Positions 35,280-42,505 of a DNA stretch of 42,505 nt are shown in pieces. The DNA lies in the NCBI GenBank assembly GCA_964493985.1, contig CAZBQL010000016.1, positions 1 through 42,505 on the forward strand. Direction: 5' to 3'. The notes below the pieces were generated by a model. That model made no database searches, was not told the DNA's origin, and saw nothing but the letters and a program-made list of their open reading frames with translations. A program made the position numbers and the translations under genes. Each line of letters starts with the position of its first letter. The first letter of the stretch is position 1. This DNA is from MGML01 sp964493985. GTDB taxonomy: Bacteria; Chloroflexota; Dehalococcoidia; Dehalococcoidales; UBA2162.

Positions 35280-36434
35280 ATGCCTTATAACATTAATCAC
35301 CTAACACCTGTCCTGTTCGGTCTGAATATGTCGTTACGAACCGGAATGCGACTCAAGGGAATGGGCTGCACAAAAGTACTTTTCGTGTACGACCAGGGGA
35401 TTAAAAAAGCCGGTATTCCCGATAAAATTATTCAGAATTGCGAAGCCCTTGGAATGAAAACATATCTTTTCGAGGACGTACAGGCGGACCCACCAGATTA
35501 CACCATCGAAGAATGTGCGGAAATCGGGCGGAAAGCAAAGGTTGACGGAGTTGTAGCAATCGGCGGCGGCAGCAGTATGGACACTGCTAAGGTTGCTAAT
35601 ATGCTACAGACCAACGAACCACCACTCAGCAAGTACCTGGGTTTTGGTGGTCCCCCGATGAAACCCGGTAAGAAGCTGATCTGCATCCCGACCACATCAG
35701 GTACCGGAAGTGAAGTCACCAACATGGCTGTTATCACTGATTCGAGAACCGGGAATAAGGGTGGTCCCGCTAACAACCTGTTACGGGCTACTCTATCTAT
35801 TATCGACCCAATGCTCACAGTAGGAATGCCACCCGGTATCACAGCCGATACAGGTATGGACGCATTCTGTCACGCCGCTGAAGCGGTGACTTCGGGACAG
35901 GCAAATCCGATGTCTGACATAATTGGAAAGGAAGCCATCAAGCTGGTATGCGAATATCTTCCCAAAGCGGTAAAAAACGGAAAAGATATAGAAGCCAGGA
36001 CGCAGATGAGCTTCGCCGCGATGAATGCCGGAATGGCATTTAACGACGCCATCACGCACCTTGGTCACTCAATCGGCCATACTCTCGGTGCAATGTACCA
36101 CATTCCCCATGGCAATGCCTGTGCGCTGGCGATTGGTGAAATCATGGAATTCGTAGCTTCCGATACACCTGATGGAATCCGGAGAGTAGCTGAGGCTATG
36201 GGAATTAACGCCAACGGTGCCTCCACCCAGGAAATAGGAACAATGGTATGCGACGCAGTCCGGAAACTTAACAAGGTGATAGGACTGAAGACTCTTAAAG
36301 AACATGGAATTAAAAGAGAAGAGTTAGACGCGATTGCGGAAAGGTCGTTATCAGGTCCGATCATGTTTAGCCCCAAGAAGACCACGAAAGAAGATCTGCT
36401 GGCAATACTCACGAAATCATATGATTGGAGGTAA
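35280..36434 (+). CDS. Iron-containing (group III) alcohol dehydrogenase
   Basis: 384 residues. NAD-binding GGGSSMD at 95-101. The metal ligands are Asp194, His198, His263 and His277 (DAFCH; GHSIGHTLGAMYHIPHG), with the same spacing as in FucO-type enzymes. It should interconvert an alcohol and an aldehyde with NAD(P). The start has AAAGGAGGAGG upstream. The AOR gene begins 10 bases after its stop, so the aldehyde product can be oxidised further by the next enzyme. The natural alcohol is unknown. Confidence 0.93.
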   Translation: MPYNINHLTPVLFGLNMSLRTGMRLKGMGCTKVLFVYDQGIKKAGIPDKIIQNCEALGMKTYLFEDVQADPPDYTIEECAEIGRKAKVDGVVAIGGGSSMDTAKVANMLQTNEPPLSKYLGFGGPPMKPGKKLICIPTTSGTGSEVTNMAVITDSRTGNKGGPANNLLRATLSIIDPMLTVGMPPGITADTGMDAFCHAAEAVTSGQANPMSDIIGKEAIKLVCEYLPKAVKNGKDIEARTQMSFAAMNAGMAFNDAITHLGHSIGHTLGAMYHIPHGNACALAIGEIMEFVASDTPDGIRRVAEAMGINANGASTQEIGTMVCDAVRKLNKVIGLKTLKEHGIKREELDAIAERSLSGPIMFSPKKTTKEDLLAILTKSYDWR

Positions 36435-36444
36435 TGAGGTAATA

Positions 36445-38145
36445 ATGAGTAAAACACTAAGAGTCAACGTGCAAACCGGCACGACTACTTACGAAGAATT
36501 TAAAAAAGAATATCGATTATTTGGAAATCGCGGGCTTATTGCTAAAGTAATGACCGATGAGGTTAATCCAAAGTGTGACCCGATGGGAAAAGAGAATAAA
36601 TTCCTCTTAACAACAGGCATATTTTCCGGAACTAATCTGACCACTGCCCATCGTCTTTCGGCAGGAGGGAAAAGTCCTCTGACCGGCGGTATCAAAGAAT
36701 CTAATGTCGGCGGCACCGTAGGATACCTGCTCGCCGGACACGGCATTAAAATGATAATTATCGAAAGCACTCCCGATGACGATAAATGGAAACTACTGGT
36801 CATCGATAAATCCGGCAAGGCAGAACTGGTGCCGGCAGATGATTATCTCGGACTGAATAACTACAAGCTTGTTGAAAAACTGAAAAACAAATATGGCAGC
36901 AAGATAGGTATCGCCTCGATAGGCCTGGCCGGAGAAAGGGGTTACCGGAATTGTACGGTGCAGGTTACAGATGCTTCTACCGGTCATCCCAGCCGTGCTG
37001 CCGCCAGGGGTGGAATGGGCTGTCTTATGGGCTCCAAGAAAATTAAAGCTGTAGTCATTGAAGAACCTGCTACCAGACAGTCATTCGAATACGCTGATAA
37101 AGATAAATTCGAGGTAGCAAGGAAGAAATTGGTTGAATTACTAACGTCCCGGCCCTCTGCTACAACTACTATAGGGACTATCAGCGTTCTGGATATGGTA
37201 GCACCGATGGCTTTAACGCCGGTCCGTAATTACAGCGGAGAATTATTCGACGTTAAAAAACTTAATAAAATCAACGGCGCAGCTTTCATGGCAAAACTAA
37301 AAAAAGGTGGTGGGAAAAACCAACTTCCCTGCCAGCCCGGCTGCGTTATCAGATGCAGTAACTACTATAATGACAGCAAGGGAAACTATCTTACCGGCGG
37401 ACTTGAATATGAAACGGTCGCAATGTGCGGTACCAACTGTATGATAGACGACCTGGATACTATCGCCAAAATAGATCAGATGTGCGATGACCTTGGTGTA
37501 GATACAATCGAGACTGGTGCTACTCTTGGTGTATGCATGGAAGCCGGAAAGATTGAATGGGGTGACAAGAAAGGTGCCGTCCGCCTGGTCAAAGAAATGA
37601 TGGACGGAACCGAGTTCGGCAACCTTATGGGACAGGGAACCGAAACTGTAGGAAAAAAGCTTGGCGTAAAAAGAATACCGACGGTTAAAGGGCAGTCTAT
37701 GGCCGGTTATGATCCGAAAAACACTCACATAGTCGGTATCACTTACGCGACTTCACCAATGGGCGCGGACCACACTGCTGGAGTCATGATGATGCCCGAT
37801 ATCGACCTGATGCCAAAACGTTTCCGTCTTTCAATGGGAGCCAATATGCAGCCCAACATGGCAACCTGCGATAACATTATGTGCATGTATGCTTTTATGG
37901 GGACTATGGGAGACGCCACGGTTATGCCTGACCTGATGGCAGGAGCTTTCGGCGGTGAATGGAATACGGCGAAGATTAGTGAAATCGGTAGGGAGACATT
38001 AAAACTGGAAAGAGCATTTAATAAAGCCGCCGGATTCACAAAAGATGATGACGTCCTGCCTGATTATTTCTATACCGAGATTGCACCATCAACCGGTGCA
38101 TCATTCAACCTCTCCAAGGAAGACATGGCAAGTGCTTTTGAATAG
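36445..38145 (+). CDS. Tungsten-type aldehyde:ferredoxin oxidoreductase family protein
   Basis: 566 residues. AOR enzymes oxidise aldehydes to acids with ferredoxin, using a W (or Mo) bis-pyranopterin and one [4Fe-4S] cluster. The N-terminal FGNRGLIAKVMTDEV, the HRLSAGGKSPLTGG strand, SRAAARGGMGCLMGSKKIKA and the MGADHTAGV block are family hallmarks. The cluster cysteines read Cys296-x3-Cys300-x3-Cys304, with Cys480 a likely fourth; canonical AORs have Cx2Cx3C, so spacing is unusual. The ATG at 36445 has GAGGT ahead. A longer frame inside the dehydrogenase gene is spurious. It forms an operon with the alcohol dehydrogenase. A benzoyl-CoA-reductase-type BamB role is less likely given this partner. 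Confidence 0.88.
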   Translation: MSKTLRVNVQTGTTTYEEFKKEYRLFGNRGLIAKVMTDEVNPKCDPMGKENKFLLTTGIFSGTNLTTAHRLSAGGKSPLTGGIKESNVGGTVGYLLAGHGIKMIIIESTPDDDKWKLLVIDKSGKAELVPADDYLGLNNYKLVEKLKNKYGSKIGIASIGLAGERGYRNCTVQVTDASTGHPSRAAARGGMGCLMGSKKIKAVVIEEPATRQSFEYADKDKFEVARKKLVELLTSRPSATTTIGTISVLDMVAPMALTPVRNYSGELFDVKKLNKINGAAFMAKLKKGGGKNQLPCQPGCVIRCSNYYNDSKGNYLTGGLEYETVAMCGTNCMIDDLDTIAKIDQMCDDLGVDTIETGATLGVCMEAGKIEWGDKKGAVRLVKEMMDGTEFGNLMGQGTETVGKKLGVKRIPTVKGQSMAGYDPKNTHIVGITYATSPMGADHTAGVMMMPDIDLMPKRFRLSMGANMQPNMATCDNIMCMYAFMGTMGDATVMPDLMAGAFGGEWNTAKISEIGRETLKLERAFNKAAGFTKDDDVLPDYFYTEIAPSTGASFNLSKEDMASAFE

Positions 38146-38169
38146 AGTATCTCATGATAGAATAACTTG

Positions 38170-38201
38170 AATACTGTAATCATTCATTTAATTACAGTAT
38201 T
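38170..38201 (+). terminator. Perfect hairpin after the AOR gene
   Basis: An 11-bp perfect stem (38170-38180 with 38191-38201) and a 10-nt loop, 25 bases after the AOR stop. No T tract follows, so it may be a weak terminator or an operator. Its right arm runs into the -35 box at 38200. Confidence 0.5.
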
Positions 38202-38228
38202 GACGGAAGAATTGAATAAGTTTAAACT
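38200..38228 (+). promoter_or_regulatory. Sigma70-type promoter of binding protein B
   Basis: TTGACG (38200-38205), 17 bases, TAAACT (38223-38228). It would give a leader of about 230 bases before the start codon at 38466, which contains the structured element listed next. The dyad at 38170-38201 touches its -35 box. Confidence 0.5.
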
Positions 38229-38265
38229 TACTATTTAACAACGAGGTTAAAGAGAACCGATACTC

Positions 38266-38362
38266 GGGGGCATCAGAGTTGCAGGATTTCCCGGTGGTGA
38301 TGCCCCCTTAGACTCTTACAGGATTGGAGAAATATTCAAAAAGCCAAGGAGGTGATGCCATT
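38266..38362 (+). promoter_or_regulatory. Structured leader of binding protein B with extended Shine-Dalgarno
   Basis: GGGGGCATCA (38266-38275) pairs perfectly with TGATGCCCCC (38298-38307). Further on, AGGAGGTGATGCCATT (38347-38362) contains a full anti-16S match and a second TGATGCC that can pair with the same left arm. The two pairings exclude each other, as in an attenuator. The 16-nt block is identical in the leader of binding protein C. Confidence 0.5.
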
Positions 38363-38465
38363 GAAAGTTTTACGGCACCCGCGATGAAATCATTTTACGT
38401 ACTCAATAATCTACATAATTGAGTTTTGTTAATGATTTCAGTCTTACTGAAAAGGAGAAATCTAA

Positions 38466-40313
38466 ATGACCAGAAAAATCGTATGGGTGGTAATTAGCTG
38501 TCTAATGACCCTTTCCCTGGTCATAGCCTCTTGTGATAATCAAGAGACAGCTACAGAAGAAAAAGAAACGGAATCAAAACCCGCAGAGGTTGTTATTACA
38601 GAGACTGAAGAGGGTTACGAAGTCAAGACCACAGTCCAGGAAGGATACAGCGACCCCGACGAACCGAAATACGGCGGCACTATGACTTTCGCCTGGTTCG
38701 AACCACAGGGATGGGACCCTTACTACACTTTCATGGTTAGTTGCAGCACCATCTACCTGGTTAACGAAGAATTACTGGAGGGAGACTGGAGTAAGACACC
38801 CGCCGGAGATGGCAGTGCCGGTATCGGCGGTTTCCTTGGCTATGCCAGCCGTTTGACCGGCGGACTCGCCGAAAGCTGGAGTATGCCGGATAATGAAACA
38901 CTTCTCTACACTATCCGCCAGGGCATCAACTGGCAGGATAAGGACCCCGTTAACGGCAGAGAATACGATGCCAACGATGCCGCCTGGGCTATCAATCACT
39001 TAACTGAAGCCCCAACCGGAGCACATCGGATGATCAGTCCTCCGGAAGAATATATTCTCGGAGCGACGGCTCTGGACAAATGGACCGTCGAAGTCAAGGT
39101 ACCCCCTGAAGCCCTGGGAATACAGGCCATTTATATCGGAGCGTGGCTGCATCAATATCCGAAAGATGTGGTCGATGCCTACGGCGACATGAAGGACTGG
39201 AAAAACGTTGTCGGGACAGGCCCGTATATACTGAAAGACTACGTTACGGGCAGTGTACTCACATTCGAGCGGAACCCGAACTACTGGCAGCACGACCCGA
39301 TACACCCCGAAAATCAGCTTCCCTACCTGGACAGGTGTAAATGGATGATCATCAGCGATGCCTCAACCCAGCTGGCGGGATTCCGCACTGGTCAAATCGA
39401 TATATCCTACGGCTTAGCGATAAATACGGAAGATTCGCTGAAGCTTCTCGATCAGCATCCCGAATTGCACAGTGTAACGCTTCCCGGAATGGACTCTCAT
39501 CTGTATTTCAGGGTGGACAAACCGGAGCTACCCTGGAAAGATACCAGGGTCAGGCAGGCTATGACTCTCACCATCAATAAACAGGAACTCATAGACGATT
39601 ACTACAGTGGAAACGCTAACCTGCTTGGAGCCGTCTATCCCCCGGATAAAGCCTGGGAGCCTTTCTATACTCCACTCGAAGAACAGCCGACTGAACCGAC
39701 CACTCCAGACTCCAGGTGCGGTGTCCAGGAACTGTTTACCTACGATGAGACAACCATCCCCAAGGCAAAAGCCCTGCTTGCCGAGGCCGGCTATCCTGAC
39801 GGCTTTAAGTGCCAGATAGTCTGCGCCAGCCCTGCTGAAACAGATTTCCTGTCCATCATTAAGGAATACTTTGCTACCGTCAATGTCGAACTGGAGATAC
39901 AGCAGCTCGAAGGCAGTATTATTAACGGCATGAGGCGGGCACGTTCATATGACGAAGGTATCTATACCGCATCTCCTACCGCCGCCTTCCCGTATGATAT
40001 GCACAGCACCCGAAGTGAAAGCTTCGACTGCTTCTCCTATTACGAGAATCCCAAGACCAGGGCAGCTTACGAAGAACAGCGAAAATACGTGATGAGAGAC
40101 GATGCCAAATATGCTGCTACTCTGAAATCGATAACTCCTTTCATCCTCGAGCAGTGCGTTGGTATATGGTGTCCTCTCCCGAGAAGTTTCCGGATGTGGT
40201 GGCCCTGGGTGCAGAATTACCACGGAGAATCATCTCTCGGATGTGACGATGAACTCCAGATATACTGGTACATGTGGATGGATGATGAGATGAAGACAGG
40301 CATGGGATACTAG
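38466..40313 (+). CDS. ABC transporter substrate-binding lipoprotein (family 5), paralogue B
   Basis: 615 residues, SBP_bac_5 family. Signal peptide with lipobox IASC (Cys23), then a long acidic/Thr-rich linker and the DEPKYGGTMTFAW start of the mature fold. NVVGTGPYILKDYVTGSVLTF, FERNPNYW and KALLAEAGYPDGFKCQI are typical. The C-terminus ends MKTGMGY, and WWPWVQNYHGESS is shared with the paralogues. AAAGGAG precedes the ATG. It should be an outer-surface lipoprotein feeding an importer encoded elsewhere. Its position behind ADH-AOR suggests a substrate of that pathway. Confidence 0.9.
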   Translation: MTRKIVWVVISCLMTLSLVIASCDNQETATEEKETESKPAEVVITETEEGYEVKTTVQEGYSDPDEPKYGGTMTFAWFEPQGWDPYYTFMVSCSTIYLVNEELLEGDWSKTPAGDGSAGIGGFLGYASRLTGGLAESWSMPDNETLLYTIRQGINWQDKDPVNGREYDANDAAWAINHLTEAPTGAHRMISPPEEYILGATALDKWTVEVKVPPEALGIQAIYIGAWLHQYPKDVVDAYGDMKDWKNVVGTGPYILKDYVTGSVLTFERNPNYWQHDPIHPENQLPYLDRCKWMIISDASTQLAGFRTGQIDISYGLAINTEDSLKLLDQHPELHSVTLPGMDSHLYFRVDKPELPWKDTRVRQAMTLTINKQELIDDYYSGNANLLGAVYPPDKAWEPFYTPLEEQPTEPTTPDSRCGVQELFTYDETTIPKAKALLAEAGYPDGFKCQIVCASPAETDFLSIIKEYFATVNVELEIQQLEGSIINGMRRARSYDEGIYTASPTAAFPYDMHSTRSESFDCFSYYENPKTRAAYEEQRKYVMRDDAKYAATLKSITPFILEQCVGIWCPLPRSFRMWWPWVQNYHGESSLGCDDELQIYWYMWMDDEMKTGMGY

Positions 40314-40352
40314 AATATAAAATAATAGGCCCAGCTACATAGTATCAGAAAA

Positions 40353-40385
40353 AAAGAGGATATTAGTAAATCTAATATCCTCTTT
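40353..40385 (+). terminator. Intrinsic terminator of binding protein B
   Basis: A 14-bp perfect stem (40353-40366 with 40372-40385) and a 5-nt loop, A-rich before and T-rich at its end. Confidence 0.85.
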
Positions 40386-40403
40386 ACTATCTCCATCGTG
40401 TGT

Positions 40404-40519
40404 ACTATACTGTTGTGAACTTAACAAGTATAGTGCAAGTCACCGTAAACTATCTCGCCGGGCATGTCCGGGATATTTACACCTGATGACATCAGCATTG
40501 GCGAGGAGGTGATGCCATT
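40404..40519 (+). promoter_or_regulatory. Leader and probable promoter region of binding protein C
   Basis: It contains the dyad ACTATACT-N15-AGTATAGT (40404-40434), the hexamer TAAACT (40446-40451) used in the other promoters of this block, CTCGCC/GGCGAG pairing (40454-40459 with 40500-40505), and AGGAGGTGATGCCATT (40504-40519), identical to the leader of B. CACCT at 40480-40484 could mask AGGTG of that site. The -35 box is unclear. Confidence 0.4.
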
Positions 40520-40624
40520 CATATTAATACCTGAACCACTTCAATCCTGAATATATATTGAGAAATGCTCAACACCGGCTTCAAAAATTTGCTATCCCCA
40601 ATCCGGTGGTGAGAAGGAGGGAAA

Positions 40625-42391
40625 ATGAAAAAGGCCATATGGATGGCAGTATGTTGTGTAATGGCATTTTCTTTGATCTTAGCCTCGTGTGGAGGAGACG
40701 AGGATTCTGAGGATGAAGGAGGAAAAGAAGTAGAAAGTCAGTACCGTGATCCTGAAGAACCGAAATACGGCGGTGCGTATACTGATTTGACAATGGGAGA
40801 TCCTTCAGGTTTCGATCCGCGTGTTGTTATGAACCTTATGTGTCCCACTATCTGGATAACTCATGATGAATTGTTAACCGGTGACTGGTCAAAAGGTCCT
40901 GCGGGCACCGGCGAGACCGACTGGCAGTTAGGATTTCTTGGCCAGATAAGCCTGCTTTCGGGAAAACTGGCGGAAAGCTGGGAGCTGCCTGACGATGAGA
41001 CTATCGTCTATCATCTCAAGCAGGGTGTCCACTTTTCCTATGACCCGAATAACAACAATGAAGCCAGCCGTCTGGTAAACGGCAGGGAAATGACCGCCGA
41101 GGATGTTGCATGGAGTCTGGAGTCGGAATGGTTTGTACCGGGGATGAATGAAGCCGTGTTTTTCCTGCCAGAGCAATGGATAATTTCCGCAAAGGCACTC
41201 GACAGGTACACGGTTGAAATCAAGACACCAGCAAATTCTCAGGGAACCAACCTTTGCGAAAGCGGTGAACGTATTTCCATATTCGCTCCCGAAGTGACCG
41301 AGAAATGGGGGGACCAGAACGATTTGGAACACTCGGTCGGGATATCAGCATGGATACTAAAGGATTACATTACCGGAAGTTTGATAACCTATACGAGAAA
41401 TCCTAATTACCACATGTTTGACCCGATTCATCCTGAAAACCGGTTGCCTTATCTTGATACCTACAAGCAATTAATAATACCCGACCAATCCACCCAGCAG
41501 GCGTCATTCAGGACAGGAAAAATCGACATGATGGTAGGGGTTTCATGGGAAAATAAGGAGCTACTGCTGAAAGATTGCCCCGATATGAAGTACATAGACA
41601 CATACGGGATGGGCCTTGTGCCCTGCGGCAGGATGGACAAGGACCTGCCATTCAACGATATCAGGGTAATGCAGGCAATGAACATGGCAGTCAACCAGCA
41701 GGAACTGGTAGATGATTATTATCAGGGGAACGCCCAGTTAGTAGGCTGGCCATTCTACGATATAGTCGCGCATAAGCCCTTTTACACTCCGCTGGAGGAA
41801 ATGCCCGAGATATGCCAGGAGATATACGGATTTTACCCGGAAAAGGCAAAACAGCTTCTGACTGAGGCAGGCTACCCCAACGGATTCAAGACAACAATCG
41901 CCTGTGTACAGAACCATGTTGACCTCCTGTCCATTATCAAGAATTACCTTGCCGATGTCGGAATCGATATGGAGCTCCAGGTACTCGAGGGAAGTATCTT
42001 CAACGGCGTGAACAGGGGCAGAACTCACGATGAGATGATTATGAAAGAGACAAAGATGTACAGTATGCCCTGGCACATGTTCGAGGTTCGTGCAGATAAT
42101 GCGGATGGTGTTGCCTTCTATGAGCGCCCTGAAACACGGGCAGTATATGAGACAATAAACAATTATCTTGGAAGAGATGACTCTGTCTGGATTAAAGCGT
42201 TAAAGGATATTGTTCCATTCATGATCGAGGACCCATGGGGAATATACTTGCCGATAGCTGAAACAGATACAATGTGGTGGCCCTGGATGCAGAATTTCCG
42301 AGGTGAAACCAGTATCGGTAACTTCACCCCGGAGACTCATGTCATGTATACCTGGGTAGATCAAGAAATGAAAAAAGCCATGGGCTACTAA
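40625..42391 (+). CDS. ABC transporter substrate-binding lipoprotein (family 5), paralogue C
   Basis: 588 residues, SBP_bac_5 family. Signal peptide with a classical lipobox LASC (Cys22), then an acidic linker and EEPKYGGAYTDL. Conserved parts are SVGISAWILKDYITGSLITY, TRNPNYHMFDP and AKQLLTEAGYPNGFKTTI. The ending MKKAMGY and the WWPWMQNFRGETS block match paralogues A and B. GGAGG lies shortly before the ATG. It has its own terminator and leader, so it can be expressed apart from B despite tandem order. Confidence 0.92.
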   Translation: MKKAIWMAVCCVMAFSLILASCGGDEDSEDEGGKEVESQYRDPEEPKYGGAYTDLTMGDPSGFDPRVVMNLMCPTIWITHDELLTGDWSKGPAGTGETDWQLGFLGQISLLSGKLAESWELPDDETIVYHLKQGVHFSYDPNNNNEASRLVNGREMTAEDVAWSLESEWFVPGMNEAVFFLPEQWIISAKALDRYTVEIKTPANSQGTNLCESGERISIFAPEVTEKWGDQNDLEHSVGISAWILKDYITGSLITYTRNPNYHMFDPIHPENRLPYLDTYKQLIIPDQSTQQASFRTGKIDMMVGVSWENKELLLKDCPDMKYIDTYGMGLVPCGRMDKDLPFNDIRVMQAMNMAVNQQELVDDYYQGNAQLVGWPFYDIVAHKPFYTPLEEMPEICQEIYGFYPEKAKQLLTEAGYPNGFKTTIACVQNHVDLLSIIKNYLADVGIDMELQVLEGSIFNGVNRGRTHDEMIMKETKMYSMPWHMFEVRADNADGVAFYERPETRAVYETINNYLGRDDSVWIKALKDIVPFMIEDPWGIYLPIAETDTMWWPWMQNFRGETSIGNFTPETHVMYTWVDQEMKKAMGY

Positions 42392-42413
42392 TATCATCTT
42401 TTCTACTTGTTAC

Positions 42414-42448
42414 AAAGGCCGAGATCACATGATCTCGGCCTTTTTCCT
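42414..42448 (+). terminator. Intrinsic terminator of binding protein C
   Basis: A 13-bp perfect stem (42414-42426 with 42431-42443), a 4-nt loop and a T-rich tail. Confidence 0.92.
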
Positions 42449-42505
42449 TTTTTCAAAGATAATCATATAACATAATCAGTGAAATGTTGACAAAAACTGT
42501 ATTAA

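Noticed and set aside
36334..36444. 37-codon N-terminal extension of the AOR
   Set aside because: It lies within the alcohol dehydrogenase gene. The family start and the GAGGT site point to 36445.
38170..38307. Known riboswitch class in the binding protein leader
   Set aside because: The two hairpins do not match any riboswitch core I can recognise, so only an unnamed attenuator-like element is claimed.

Overview
The window looks like a chromosomal segment of a Chloroflexota bacterium, probably Dehalococcoidia or SAR202-like. The basis is gene content only: oligopeptide-type lipoprotein binding proteins, AprA-like flavoprotein with ferredoxin, a tungsten-type aldehyde oxidoreductase, long UGSC selenoproteins and very large multi-PAS kinases. 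No marker gene for firm taxonomy is present. UGA is an ordinary stop here (ABC permease, VWA protein, DhaL and flavoprotein genes all end in TGA), so the code is standard apart from two recoded UGA codons.

Layout. 1-55: 3' part of a tRNA-Val(CAC). 376-7012 (+): PlsC-like acyltransferase, an internally deleted MFS transporter, then a ThiF/E1-like adenylyltransferase, a GH3-type acyl-adenylating enzyme and a membrane histidine kinase. 7117-9558 (-): small membrane protein, ArsR-type regulator and ABC-2 transporter, with a good sigma70 promoter overlapped by a dyad. 9740-16197 (-): a 1957-residue MEDS/GAF/PAS histidine kinase preceded by a CheY-like receiver. 16651-18414 (+): first long UGSC-type selenoprotein, interrupted by an in-frame TGA. 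18508-22022: VWA-domain membrane protein, a DUF6883/DUF4926 pair on the other strand, and an ECF sigma factor with a small membrane partner. The VWA gene and the sigma operon carry the same 31-nt promoter element. 22487-25307 (+): AlkZ/YcaQ-like protein and the dihydroxyacetone-kinase-type pair DhaK-DhaL. 25386-27149 (-): binding protein. 27788-30333 (+): second UGSC-type selenoprotein with rhodanese and hotdog thioesterase. 30330-33489 (-): membrane protein, 2[4Fe-4S] ferredoxin and AprA-like flavoprotein. 33684-38145 (+): uroporphyrinogen-decarboxylase-like protein, iron alcohol dehydrogenase and aldehyde:ferredoxin oxidoreductase. 38466-42391 (+): two more binding-protein paralogues.

How the parts may work together. 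The right half reads as an anaerobic or low-oxygen catabolic island. Three lipoprotein binding proteins would capture substrates. Alcohol dehydrogenase plus AOR would take an alcohol to an acid with reduced ferredoxin. DhaKL would phosphorylate a small hydroxyketone. The flavoprotein/ferredoxin pair, the UroD-like protein, the thioesterase and the two selenoproteins would do redox or C1/thiol chemistry. No permease for the binding proteins is in view. The most interesting content is (i) the pair of long two-domain UGSC homologues, each with an in-frame TGA at codon 101 or 102, (ii) the self-consistent ECF promoter pair, and (iii) the shared extended Shine-Dalgarno leader about 110-120 nt ahead of each binding-protein gene.
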